Assembly: GCA_022316685.1 (NCBI GenBank)
Contig: JAKJHU010000026.1
Location: 3,038,501-3,102,500, forward strand
Length of the DNA: 64,000 nt
Reading direction: 5' to 3'
DNA from: Progne subis subis
Lineage: Eukaryota; Chordata; Aves; Passeriformes; Hirundinidae
Shown: piece by piece, positions 11,486 through 23,860 of the stretch
How the letters are laid out: every line of letters starts with the position of its first letter
How positions within the stretch are numbered: the stretch's first letter is position 1
Notes under the pieces: model-generated
Database searches by the model: none
What the model was told of the DNA's origin: nothing
The model's input: only the letters and a program-made list of their open reading frames with translations
Translations under genes and position numbers: made by a program

Positions 11486-14400
11486 TAGATTCATTTCTTG
11501 ACTGAGGTGAACAATACAATCAAAAAAGGGCAAGATTTTCAATACATTTTGATTTTGAGAAAACCAGATGACACTATCATAATGAAAGATCATTCAATGT
11601 TTTCTATTTCAACAATATTTCAGAATGTTCAACAGCTATATTTCAACATATTAAAAATCAGGACACAAAGAAGATTTCTATTTACAGTGATTTAAACATG
11701 TTTATGATTTTTAAAAGACCTGCAATTAATTAAAACTTATTTTTAATAACTTTGGAAACAATGAATAACAAAAAATATCTGTACTCCTGGTGGATGTCAA
11801 ACCATGATGTCCTTTTCTGCCATTCATATAGGATAGGCACAAGAAGACATGAAATAAGGGAAAATATTCAATTCAGTGAATAGATCAAGAATTTCAATAA
11901 TCTCAGATTACTAAAACTCATTTGTGTGGTGTTTAATGCTGAACAGCTAAGCTTGGATGGTAGGCTGAATGTGCTAGGTGATAGATTCTGTTTTCCTTGG
12001 ATACAAAAATATCATCAGTGATAGAAAGAAGGTTCATCTTTTCAACACTGAAGCAATACAATATTTGTCACAGCTGAATAATATTTAGTGTGTTCACAGT
12101 TTTTATGATCTACTGGAAGACTATTAGGATCCCACTCCAGTAATAGTATTAGTGTCCGGTTACTAGGAGTTGCATCTCAGTGAGTTAAGGTGCAAACAAG
12201 GTCTTATGCCAAAGTCAATAGTATGGATTTCATTTAACATTAAAAGGGGGGGGGGGGGGGGGGGGGGGGGGGCGGGGAAGGGAGGGAGAGAGAAAGAGGG
12301 GGAGAGAGAGAGAGAGAGAGAGAGAATGAGAGATTATAGTCACCAGCATGTGAATTTCAGCAGAATCCTGATGGTTCTTCTTCTTCTGGTCTTCTTGGTG
12401 GTGGGGGTCCCCAGAGAGTTTTTCTGGAGGTACCGCTTTTATACAGTCCACATCCTGGGTATCAAGAGCCCTACATGAAATTCTCACAACTTGGAATGGC
12501 ATGTGTGTAAGCAGTCGCATCCTTTCCTACAGTTTGCCATGGTGGGATTTTTTGTCTGAATACATTACCCAGATCTTTTTCACCAGGCCTGGCATGTTCC
12601 TCTTGTTGTGTCTGAACTTTTCCCACAGTCTGCACAGGGGAATCTTGTCCAGTGTGTTAATTCCAAAACTTTCATCTCTGTATAGGTCTGAAATTAACAC
12701 CTTCCTGTTTGCCATCTGAGATTGCTGGGGTAGCTTGTGGGAAAATTCATGTGGGAATTTTCTCCTTTGATAGTGTTTGAAACAATTAATTACATTATTT
12801 AAGTGTAAGAGTGACAGCTATGACAGCTATCGCTAGCACCTTGCCAATGTGTTTCAGTTTCTATGAAAATTTCTTTTGTTTAAAGGGATGAGAGAATCAC
12901 TCATTTTTTTTTGTTGTTTTCTACCCTGATCTACTTTTTCTTCCTATGCTACCCTTTCAATTTCTTCTTCTCCTCTGTTTTTACTCTGCAGAAGCAGTAC
13001 AAGATCCTGTTATGCAGCAGTCTCAGTCACTAATGTCATTATAGCTTTCATGTCTCAAACAGAACCAAGAATGATGATGTACTTCAGAGGAAGTTCAAAA
13101 ATTAGAAAGGATAGATTTGCAATGTCCGGTTTTAATTCAGCATCTTAGTCTGTTTTAATTTAATCGGCTCCACCTGCTTACTCTTCTTAGATTTAGTACC
13201 TTCAAATATCCTAGAAGTGCAACTTATATCAAATTTTGAATCACAACAATGTTGAAAATCATGATTTTGCAAACATCCTTTAAAAAGAAAATTAAGATAA
13301 TCTCTTGAAAGTTTCATTGAATTCTCAAGCAATAGTACTGAAATATTTATACCGGCACTTTCCCTGTATCATTCAATAGGCTTTTTCTAACAAAACATAG
13401 GCTTTGTTCAGTAAAGGCTGTTGTGATTACTACTTAAGACACCACAGAAAAATTAATATAACCTGTCAGAAATTGCTGGTCATAATTGCCAAACAAAGGG
13501 AGCATAGATAACTCTTACATTTTTGCCAGTTAAGTGCCTGCTACAATAATTTAAGATACACAATAAATATACTGTGCCAAGAGCAACATTTGTTGTGAAA
13601 CACTGGAGAGGAGGACTTACTAAAGGCAATATATAAACTCATGTCAGTTTTTTTGAGGTATAGATATTTGATTTAATTGCCTTGTCCTCATGAAGACTTT
13701 TAATCAAATCTCTGTTACTCTCTTCTTCTAAAGGGAGGAAAACCCCAGACATTTGGAATTTGTACTTTTCTTGTTTTTTGGTCTTCCCCAGAACTTCCCA
13801 TGGCAGTTTAAACAGATGATTATCTTTTCTTTTGAATACCCATGATTTATTTGCAGCTTGGATTGAGTTTCTTCTTAGCTTGTAGGTTAACTGTAGAAAA
13901 CAACAACAAAAAAAAAGCAGCTTGGATTAGTTTTGATTATTTTTTAAAGCTCTTTTATCAGCTAGCTTTACTTTTCTTACATAATAGATCACATTAAAAC
14001 AACCCAGCTATTGTAGATTAAAACCTAAAATCACATGCCCCCCCAAAATTAGGAAGTTTCTGTCTTTTTTCTGTATAATTCATTGTTCTGCAATATTGTA
14101 GCTCTTATTGTGGAACTAACTTTGCTCTTGTCAAATCTTAGGAACAAATTGGATTTGGGAAAGTGTTTAAAATAATTTCACATAAGACATTCCTATATAT
14201 ATTTTCTTCAAAAAGAAAAAAGATTATAAAAACTAGGACTTTTTTTTTGTTTTTCATTTTTCAGGGTCCCTCACTTCTTAAAATTATTATTGGGAAAAGT
14301 ATAAAAGCATATTATTAACATGGTATTTATTTTACAGTGAATACACTGTATCATTAACACTTTATCAAAAACAGTTGTCTATAAGTTTTTAAAAAGTTAA

Positions 14401-15204
14401 AGATAATAAAATTCAAATTCCATGTATTTCTTGACATTTTATTTATTTTTCCTAATTCCTTGAGAGTTCAGAATGTAAATATTTGCATTTAAATATATAA
14501 AATTATTTTAGAGACACTGATGTCTGTTTTTCTCAGAACACTTTCAATTATGTCATTTTCTTTGAAAATCTGTATTTGCCAATTGAACCAATTTGAAATA
14601 CATCTTGAAATATCTTTTTTGTAGATTGTTTACCCATCTTTGCCAAGATGAATGGTCAGTTTGAAATAAAAAGCTCAGTTTACACTGTTGGAAAAAATGA
14701 AGTATATTATAGTTATAGAAGGACACAATTGGAGTTTTTCTGAATGATCAGAGCACTGGGGTTTTTCTCACCCTGTACACTGACATTATTCCTGTGTTTG
14801 TAGATTGGTGTCAGTTCTCACTTTGTTCTCATGACTGTTCTGTGCAACAGCCTGGACCCATTTTTGTAGAACACACAGAGTAATGTAGCTCCACCCATTT
14901 CACTGCCAGCTGAATGATACATGAATATTTTCTTCCATCTGTCCATTTATTCATGCTCTTCTTTGCTTCCTTATTTTTACTCTGAATGTATTGGAAAAAT
15001 CAAACATGTGGCATTTTCAAAAAGTCAAAAATCTGATGTATATATAATAGTAACAGTAATTTCTTTAATTACATCATAATTAATAACACCATGTTTATAT
15101 TTTATTTACTTATCAGAGGACTTCATCAATTCTCCCATTCATAAAACATGTACATACTGAAGTCCAGTCTCTCTCCATTTTATTTTCCCTGATCTGATCT
15201 CCAC
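11486..15204. other. Unique-looking sequence with a purine tract, no gene seen
   Basis: AT-rich. Apart from the G/GA tract listed separately it holds only short homopolymers, a tandem 'tgacagcta' pair near 12811-12830, and a short direct repeat of 'cagcttggatt' about 60 bp apart near 13855 and 13919. No coding region is supported. Confidence 0.45.
12242..12326 (+). repeat. Polypurine tract: G27 then (GA)n
   Basis: Eighty-five bases contain only A and G apart from one C at 12273. G27 occupies 12246-12272, then mixed G/A, then GA dinucleotides at 12302-12325. Such mirror-type purine tracts can form quadruplex or triplex structures. G homopolymer length in assemblies is error-prone. Confidence 0.9.
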
Positions 15205-15840
15205 AAATAACAGAATCATTTAGGCAGGAAAAGAAGTTTGTGATTATCAGTTCTAATCATTAATCCAGCACTGCCAAATCCACCACTAAACCATGTCCCT
15301 AATAGCCACATCTACGTGTCTTTTTAATACTTTCAAGAATGGTGACTCCACCACGTCCCTGGTCATCCTGTTTCAATGCTGGGCAATCATTTCTGTGTGG
15401 ATGCTTTTCCTACTATTCCATCTAAGCCTTCTCATGAGCAACTAGACATCATTTCCTTTTGTCCTCTAGCTTATTAACTGGGAGAAGAGACCAAAACCCA
15501 CCTATCAACAACCTTCTTTTACGCAGTTGTAAAGAGCAGCAACAACAACAACAACATAAGGATAATACTAATACTAATACTAATACTAATACTAATACTA
15601 ATACTAATACTAATACTAATAAATACTAATACTAATAATCTCCTTTCCTCCAGGCTAAACAACCCCAGCTCCCTCAGCTGCTCCTCATAAGATTTGTACT
15701 CCTGATCCTTCACTGGCTCTGCTGCCCTTTTCTAGGAAAGCTCCAGCACCTCAGAATCTTTCTTTCGGTGAGGGGCCCAAAACTGAATACAGGATTTGAG
15801 GTGTGGGCTCACCCTATTAACAAAAGCCAGTGAGTGTAAT
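15205..15840 (-). mobile_element. CR1 LINE 3' part, minus strand, older subfamily
   Basis: The 3' untranslated region of an older CR1 subfamily in reverse orientation. It begins acagaatcat at 15210, then runs through blocks typical of the family ('accatgtccct' near 15290, 'ggtgactccacca' near 15341, 'gggagaagagacc' near 15480) to 'ttgaggtgtgggctcacc' near 15797. It differs in subfamily from the CR1 at 2473. A hexanucleotide array has expanded inside it at 15563-15638, replacing about 20-30 bp of the expected sequence. A 64-codon minus-strand frame ending near 15519 arises partly from this array. Confidence 0.85.
15538..15638. repeat. (AAC)n and (ATACTA)n microsatellite inside CR1
   Basis: Five or six CAA units (15538-15555) are followed by about a dozen ATACTA units with one interruption near 15621. 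It lies wholly inside the CR1 fragment at 15205-15840. Confidence 0.9.
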
Positions 15841-18030
15841 GCACATATTCTGTAGTTTGGTCTAAGTAGTTTAGAGAAAATGGTTGAAATTGAAGATTAA
15901 TTCTAAATTGGATCCACATATGTGAAGCTGGGTGTTTCTCTCAACTAATTTAGAAACATTGGGACAATTGAGGCATGAATGACTTCTATGACACTTTGAC
16001 TTTCTCTAATATTCTTTTCAGATCAATTCTCGAGCCTCTAAGAAAAAATTTGTCCTTAAGGCTCATGTGCAAGAGAACAATGAATCAGAACTATAGAATC
16101 AGGGAAGAAGTGATAAAAAAAAAAAAAATAGTGGGAAATTTTCCTGAGATTTCAAAAATCATTTTAAACTGTGTAAGAGTTGATTTCTGGTTCAGAGACT
16201 TTTTCCTTGAACTCATTAACTTGGGAGAAAGTGAACCATGGGTCTTGAGAGTGATTTTATAAAATTGTAGTGAATATGAACAAAACCCCACAATAAAAGA
16301 GACTGTTTTTCAGAAGAAATATGTCAATCTCTCTGTATTCTAAGTCAGCTTGATGACAGTTGTGAGAACAGTATAGTGATAACTAAATACTAGAAGTAGA
16401 GAAGTACATTGATATAATAAATCCATCTGAACAATGTAGGTTAATTCCTATTAGCAGTGCACAATTTTACCTTTTTTTTTTTTTTTTTTTTACTGTAGTT
16501 TTTGAGTTAAATCAAGGGGTTTTTTTGTTATTACTTTAATTGTCCTGTATATCACATTTTATATCTAAGTGACTCAGTGATTGGGTTCTCTGTTCAGAGT
16601 GACATTACATTACCTTGGCTATTTCCTAGAAAAATACTTTTGCTTTTTGGTTTAGATTAGAACAAATTTCAGTTATTTCTGTATAATTTCTGAGTAATAG
16701 AATATCTTCTGACAAAAACTATGATAACAGGTCTTATCTATACTTCCATGCAAACCTAATTATAAATACATAAGGGGAATAAGGGCTAGTGTTCATGAAC
16801 CTGAAGAACGGTGATGTGAAAAGGAAAATGCAGGAGGAAACTGGCAATGGTTTTGCTGAAATATTTGATATTTTCTTTTTATAAGAGCAATGACAGTCTG
16901 GGGTATATCTTTCCAATTGGAAAAGTAGGGCTGGAAAGCCTGGATGGCCTTTAAATTTGAGCTTGAATAGAGGTCAACTAGTTCCCCAAAGTGATTTTTT
17001 AAATCAGTCTTTCTGGAGCAGATTTCAAAGACTCAGGTGTTCTGGAAAACTAAAACTTGTTTTTTCAAACAAGCTATTTAACTAATTACTCTCTTTTTAG
17101 CATAGTGGTGGGGTTTTTGTGTTTTGGGTGTTTGTGGTTTTTTTTTTGGTTTTTTTTGTTTTTTTTTTTTTTTTTAATTAGAATTGCAGTAATATGGGAA
17201 GTGATCAACACCACAGAAATACAAATACTATTTAAGCATTTGGGAGATAGAAAATGAGATGAGGCAACCAAGTTATTTTGTAATCTCAGTTTTGCAGCTT
17301 TCTTTATCTAAATTCTGTTAATAATGCTGTTCTCAGTGATCCTGAATGTCGTCACCATTACTTTGATAACTAAGATTGGCAGTTCTAACAAAAAAACCTG
17401 AGAGATATATGCTTAATGAGACTGAACTTTTTCTGTCTCTGAAGGTATTCCCCTTCAGGTCAGGACTGAGACACATGGATGGGTTCATCTAGGGGAGTTT
17501 TTGTTATTGCTTCTAATATAATATTAATTCCCTGGATTTACTAGTGCAGAAATTATTCTTCCAGGCTTTCAATCTGGCAAACCTCATTAGTACTAAAGAT
17601 TTTCTAGTATGTATAGGAAAAAATAAAACCTTTGTTTTCATTTAACCTCTTGGTAATGTAAGACAGAGCAAGTTAAATACTACAGACAAGAATTTCCTCC
17701 CATCCTTTTAATGATGGTTGAAGCTAGACTTGATAAGAGACTCATAAAATCCTCCTGTTCTTTCCTGGTCAATCCTGCAGCTACATCCTGGTAGAACTCC
17801 TACACATACAAACAAATTAACCTCTTTTTAATTATTTGACACCAAGCAGTGTCCTATGACATTATTTATCTGCCCAGCCCTGCCCTATGATTCCCACAAT
17901 TGCCACCTTCTAGCTCTTGAGGATCTCAGGGACACATTCCTCTCCCACAGCTTTTACAGTCTAGTTTCATGCATTTTGTAAAGCACCCCTGAGTCATTGC
18001 ATGCTTTACTCAATTTACAGTGTTCTCAGT
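15841..18030. other. Unique-looking sequence, no gene seen
   Basis: AT-rich with T20 at about 16472-16491 and a T/G-only rich patch near 17107-17176. No coding region is supported; the frames over the T/G patch read as runs of Phe, Leu and Trp. Confidence 0.45.
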
Positions 18031-18291
18031 TGTCCTGGGGTGACTGTGTATCCCCAATCGTCTGTTGGGTGCAGGGGGGAGGGCAAGCGCGGTTTGTTTT
18101 TCCCCAGGAAAACTCTGCTCATCCAAGTGACCTTGAAGCGGGGGAGCTGGAACTCGGCGAGACTGAAGAAGCTCTGTTGTTTTTCTCGGGCAGTTAGTTT
18201 AGTTTAGTGCTAGCATAGTGTTAGATGCTGTAGAATAGCTGAAGCTTTTTTGTTTTTTTTGCTTTCTTCTTTTTTTTTTTTTTTTTTTTTT
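18031..18291 (+). repeat. Left arm of foldback inverted repeat
   Basis: Pairs with 18573-18834. It ends in T22 (18270-18291), the partner of the A23 that opens the right arm. Confidence 0.95.
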
Positions 18292-18571
18292 GCCCTCTCC
18301 TCGGAACGGTTCCAACCTCTCCGGACTGAGGACCTGGGGAAGCACCGGGGGGGCCTCCACAGGGGACCCACCCCACCGAGACCACCAAGACCAGCCCTGC
18401 ACATCTTTTTTTTCCAACGTCAGCGGAGAGAGAGTGGTGGAGCACACTGACAATCTTCAAGAGGAGAGACTTTCTTTAAGTTTGTTATCCCTCCGTAAGC
18501 GGCACGAAGCTCTTGTCATCGGGTATTGTGCTGGGAGTGCTTTGCCTGTGTAATAAACAGGTTTTTTCCAC

Positions 18572-18572
<1 letters not shown>

Positions 18573-18602
<30 letters not shown>

Positions 18603-18834
18603 GCAAAAAAAGCAAAAAAGCTTCAGCTATTCTACAGCATCTAACACTATGCTAGCACTAAACTAAACTAACTGCCCGAGAAAAACAACAGAGCTTCTTC
18701 AGTCTCGCCGAGTTCCAGCTCCCCCGCTTCAAGGTCACTTGGATGAGCAGAGTTTTCCTGGGGAAAAACAAACCGCGCTTGCCCTCCCCCCTGCACCCAA
18801 CAGACGATTGGGGATACACAGTCACCCCAGGACA
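18573..18834 (-). repeat. Right arm of foldback inverted repeat
   Basis: Reverse complement of 18031-18291. It opens with A23 (18573-18595), 15 nt after the AATAAA at 18552-18557. Confidence 0.95.
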
Positions 18835-21800
18835 TCTTTACAAACTTACTTCATGCAAATGCATTGAAACTGTTTATTGTACATTTACCTGGTTGAGGAG
18901 AACAGTTTCACCAAAAATATTTTGAAAAACCCATTAAACACATCAATTCCAATTCAGTTCTGTCTTTAATATGTATAGTTTTTATCCCTAAAATGTCTAT
19001 AGAATGAGATCAGAGATAAAAATTGCATCTCATTTCATACTTTCTCAATATTAATTTTATTGGCCTAGAAGGGCCAATATTGCTTAAGAAGGTTATGGAT
19101 GCACATCTCTTAAAAGCCTGAGAAGTTTGCAGTGACTGGTTGGAGCCACAACTAGAAAACTAGGAGAAAAAACATTTCACGGATCTCTGAGCTTCTACAA
19201 TGGAATGAAATTGGTACTGGTGTTGTCCTATCTAACCCAAGTAAACCACTTCTATTATTAGTACTGAGAGCACTGTGGGAGGCAAGCAGCTGCAGTGACT
19301 TCACCTGTGTGACCTGGCAGTCAATTTTCAATAAAGTCCTCAGGTATCCTCAAGGTAAATACTAATAATCACAGGTACCTGGTGTCAGCTTACTGGCTTC
19401 ATCTCCTTGAGTAACCTGTGGTAGCTCTTACCAGAATCCTGTGTTTAAAGCCAGACAAGAGAGGAATGAAATAGAATCTGTGAATCCATATTGAATTGCA
19501 GGAAGAAATGTCCTTACTGATCTAAGGTAGTACCTGGATAATTCTGAAGTATTTAGTATCTGACTGGGTTTATTTTCATCTCACCTGCTGACAAATCCTT
19601 TCTCCTTCCATCACAAAGTAGTACAAGTGTATTAAAAAGGACACAGACTCATCTTGTCTGCTACTATCTTTCTGTAAGTCATTTTATGTGTATTTTACTT
19701 TCTGATGAAACTGCAGGATGCATAACAGTCCAGTCAGTGACAGTGGATAAAATCATTCAATGCTACTATGTGCCATACTGAATAATGTGCAAGAGCATTT
19801 TAGTGCATAAGCAACACCACAAAAATTGCCTCTCCTAAGAAGTAGGACACCATTTGCTGCATTTAAACTTCAACACAGGAGTAATGGCACATTAACAGAA
19901 TGGAGTAAATGATTTGTGTAAGTTGTGTTACCTCAGGGTGTCCCATGGTCTCTTGAATGTAATTATCTTCTTGCACTCCCTCCCTCCCTCTCTTCCTCCT
20001 TCTCTTCCTCCCTCTCTCTCTTCCTCCCTCTCTTCCTTCCTTCCTTGCTTCTCCCTTCTCTTTTTGCTTATGAATTATGAGAAGTGTAGTTGTAAAAAAA
20101 CAAAACTACCTCTGTTTTAGAGCTGAGTGTGCCAGATGCTTCCTAGTTTCCATCTGATCCCAGTGGGGGGAGAAAAAAGTAAAACAGTCCTGTAAGATAG
20201 CAGTAGCCTCATTGTAGTTTTCAATTTATTTATTCTTTCAATGATCCTATTATGGATTCTTCAAACCTTGCTGGTTTTATCAGAAAATTGCAAGGGTTTA
20301 CACTGCCTTTATTTGTTGTATAATGTCCTAGGGGTTGCATTACACCGGAGATATTTGAGAAGAGACAGTACAGTTCAAAGTAATATCTGGGGCTCAAAGA
20401 AACAGTGGAGATTGTTAGAGGTTTAGATTTTTCTAAAATCAAGGCCAAATCGAAAAAGAGTAAAGCATGATGGAAATCAGCTGAAGAATGTAGATCTCAG
20501 TGTCAGCCTACAGACACATGCAGTCTGTGCTGCACCTGGATTTCCAATTGTCCCAGTTAAATAAAATGGCTTAAAAATCAAGAATGGACTAGAATTGTCT
20601 GCCACTTCTCAGTGCAGAAACTTCCACTAACCTGTACAATTGTTGCTCATGTTCACTCATAAACATTTAATTTAAATGTATCACTAAATCACCTACTGAA
20701 AACCAGTGAGTTGGTGAAAGAGAGGAAGGCAACCCTTAAGGAGCAAATACAGGAAATTATGTTATGAAGCTCCATGGGCAACTGAATGTCTCCATGAGCC
20801 ATGGACAGCAGAACTGGACAAGACCTGGGCACTGATTTATCCATTCTGTTCTGGAATCATCTCAGTTCTGGCCAACCCCCTGCCCTCCTCCCCCTTCCCC
20901 TGCCTTCTCCATTTCCCTTTATTTTCTTCTTAAGAGGGCTTTTTTTTTTTTTTTTTTTTTTTTAATTTTCTGATGTTTCCAGACTATTCTTGAACGTGGT
21001 CGTCTTTGATGACATAGAACAAATTAAACTTTGTGCTTTTTGAGCCAATATTGAATAACTTCTGTGCATATTGTATGACATTTTCCCTGCACGTCTACAT
21101 ACCACCTCCCCATATGTGACAGGATGTGCTTACATATTAAAAATCTCATCTGCCTTGCTGACAACCTTTTTGTGCTGTATCTGTTACTGCTGAGCTTACT
21201 GCTTTGTCTTTGTGGGCCGTTACTCTCTTTGATTCCTGTTGCTAAGAAGTGGCTGTAGTAACCAAACTGTTTATGTACTTGTGCTTTGAAAGGGAATCAG
21301 AACAGTTAAAAGTCTTTATTGCTTAAATCCTCCAGTATAATATCATTCATGTCCTTTCATAATAGTGAGGATTATGGGATCTAATCATAACTCTATGGGC
21401 ATGAATCTCAGCCTTGATATAACTTGTAGCTGAGCTTCTTAATGTCTAAGAAGCATTCAGCTCCTGCTGTGCTCAACATCTGAGCAAACAGAGAAGTCTT
21501 CCCATAACTCATATTGCCATTGTTATCATTATTGACATTAAGACTTCATTATTTTAATGCTCAGGTAATGATTCTTTTTCATTACATTGCTGTTTCTGTC
21601 ATCATGGAGTTAATGTTTTTTAATCAAATAAAAATTTATCATCTGCTGATTTTGGTATAATTAAGTAGTATATTTGTCTTTGGATGTTTTACTGCAAAAA
21701 TGTAGCAGGCAGTCAAGTGTGCCATTTAGGAACATTAAATAATTCACTCCTCTGAAATTTTATCTTAACAGCAGTCATTTTGAAACCCATTAGAATGGGC

Positions 21801-22109
21801 TTCATCAATAAATAAATAGCATGTCAGCCAGTTTCCTATTATGCCAAAGTAACATTATATTTTAAAACCTTCAAATATATCTGCCCTCTAAATTTCATAC
21901 ATGAGAGATCTTTATATTTCTCCATGACATAGACTGAATTTTAACTTATTACATTTCTTAAAAACAGAGTACTTTTCCTATGCTTTTTGTCTTTGCAGAC
22001 TCTTCCTTGAGTGTTAGAACTATACAGTTCACATTTCCAAATAGGCTATGTTTTTCATTAAAATTATTATTGGTGAAAACAAAAATCTAACTGTTATGGA
22101 GCCCCAGAA
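18835..22109. other. Unique-looking sequence, no gene seen
   Basis: Contains a small perfect hairpin at 19058-19079 (tattggcc / ggccaata, 6-nt loop), the pyrimidine tract at 19974-20066 and T24 at 20940-20963. Nothing else is recognised. Confidence 0.45.
19974..20066. repeat. Polypyrimidine (CCCT/CTTC) tract
   Basis: About 90 bases almost wholly of C and T, with CCCT units at the left and TTCC units at the right. Confidence 0.85.
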
Positions 22110-22275
22110 AAAATGATCAAAAGCAACTTCAAAAGGTTATCTGGTCCAGTCCTTCTTCACTAGGAAAAGGTTTTTGTAAGTTTTCACTGGTGCTCCTTTC
22201 AGTTACAAATTTTACCCTGAATCTTAACTGAAGCGAAACTGGACTTTTCAGCAGTCTATCCTTGTCCTCCTCATG
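22110..22275 (-). mobile_element. Possible old CR1 3' end, minus strand
   Basis: The stretch 'aacttcaaaaggttatctggtccagtcc' (split over 22124-22151) resembles the region just inside the 3' end of old CR1 copies in reverse orientation. The rest is too diverged to align by eye. Confidence 0.4.
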
Positions 22276-23855
22276 CACACATATACACACACACAATTTG
22301 AACCAGAATTTCATAAGTTGTAAAAGAGTTATACTTATTCTGAGCAGGACCATAGCCTGGATGTTTGGAGCCTAAGCCTCCAGGATATGCTGCGGCCTTT
22401 GTATGGCCTAGGTCAATGTCCTTCTTTGGAAAGGGAATGACGGAGTCAGATACAACACTTCTCCACCCACCTACCATTCATTTTCTCTCTTCTTTGTCTA
22501 TCAAGACAGTATCAATTGTAAGAGAAACTAAGTGGGACCTGGCTAACCTATCTCTTTTTCTGCATTGGAAAATTATTTCATCTGGGCTGAGGCAGGGTGG
22601 CGGCCATCCTGTACAAGAAAAAGGGAATAAGGAGTAAGTGAACACTAGTCCTGAGCTGAACATGTATTATCAGAAATTTAAATATCATCATCAGAGCAGA
22701 AAACTGAATTAAGTTTGTCTGCTTAAAGCTTGTCTTCTGCATTGTGCTTCACCAGGAGATGTCCAGCTCTAGGGTATTACTTTACAAGTATCTGCAGTAT
22801 GAAGCTGCAACTCAATGGTGAGCAGAAATCTCTATTGAAAGTACAGTGAGAATTTGTAAGGTAAAAAGGCAGACAGTAAACTTTGGTCAAAATTTCCATT
22901 TCTCTGCCCTATCAAAAAGATACTATACTGGTCGTTTTGAAGATTAAGTTCCTTTACTTCTGTCCTTGAAATGCTGGCTCATGAAAAATACAACAGCCCT
23001 TTAAAAGCAAGAATAAACTTTTGGCATCTATGACACACAATCTTGTATTCCTGCAGTAATTCCTAGAAAACTGAAATGTGCTGAAAGTCCTTCTTTTCCC
23101 AAATATGTTGGTAGGTTTCCAGAATATGGTTGTGGATTTCTGGGACTTGTACATTTTTATGGGGAACTGAATAACAATTTTTAAGGTTTGTAACAGTGTC
23201 TTTGAAGTAAAGCAATACTCTGCACATTCTGAACTGACAAGAACAAACTGGTTTGTCACAGCTTTTATTAGCCTTTCTCCTTGACAGCACATCTCACTGA
23301 CTGTTAGGCAACCTCCAAAATAATTTTGTGCATGATCTGAGATGTGATAAACTATCTCTCCCTGTTATTGATGTTCTCTCTCTGCTCAGAAGGGTGGTAT
23401 TAAATCAGATGGAATCTAAAAGTCAGGTTATTCTTTAGCAGTACTAACACTTGGTGTGTCAAACAATGCAAATCATGAAGTATGAAGAAGAGCATAACAA
23501 AAGGGAGTAAAAATCATATACAAGGGAGAGAAGATTTGTTGATCACTCAGTAAAATCTCATGCAGCTGCTGGTAGTCTGTTTCTGTGGAGCCACTGAGCT
23601 CCAAAGAAAATTACAATTACACATTGAATGATATTTTAAAATAAAAAAAAAAAAATGTATAGAGCATTCAGGATTTTACTGGAGACAGCCTGATATGTAT
23701 TGGCTATACATAGATATATACTGTAACTTAATGACCAGTCACCTCTATTGCTATAAATCAAGTGTTCCATTCAGACTTAAATTGATTGCCTTCTCTGGGG
23801 GAAAGTGGGGGGAGGAATATAAGGAAATTGCTAAATCTCCTGTCTTCTATTTTTT
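22276..23855. other. Unique-looking sequence, no gene seen
   Basis: AT-rich. The minus-strand frame at 22954-23292 (112 codons) has no recognisable domain or codon bias and no family resemblance. Confidence 0.4.
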
Positions 23856-23860
23856 GGATA

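Larger units (their letters stand above)
18031..18834 (+). mobile_element. Foldback LTR: 5' part repeated as inverted 3' arm
   Basis: An 804-bp element of the TGTCCTGGGGTGAC family (compare 5649-6349). The left arm 18031-18291 and right arm 18573-18834 are reverse complements, with one mismatch outside the homopolymer (T/C within the T-rich stretch near 18252). Both ends are the same LTR terminus, TGTCCTGGGG and its reverse complement, and identity stops at the first flanking base. The 281-bp spacer (18292-18572) is the normal LTR middle, with AATAAA at 18552-18557 and then 'ggttttttccact'. In the intact relative 'ccact' runs into 'ttttctccaagg'; here it runs into A23 (18573-18595) and the inverted arm, and the U5-like end is missing. 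Flanks (tcagt / tcttt) show no clear target duplication. The structure is seen directly; the cause is inferred. Confidence 0.85.

Noticed and set aside
15563..15638. Regular repeat that could be mistaken for a CRISPR-like array
   Set aside because: Units are six bases with no spacers, inside a bird CR1; it is a microsatellite.
18026..18839. Target-site duplication around the foldback LTR
   Set aside because: The flanks tcagt and tcttt agree at only three of five positions, which is not convincing.
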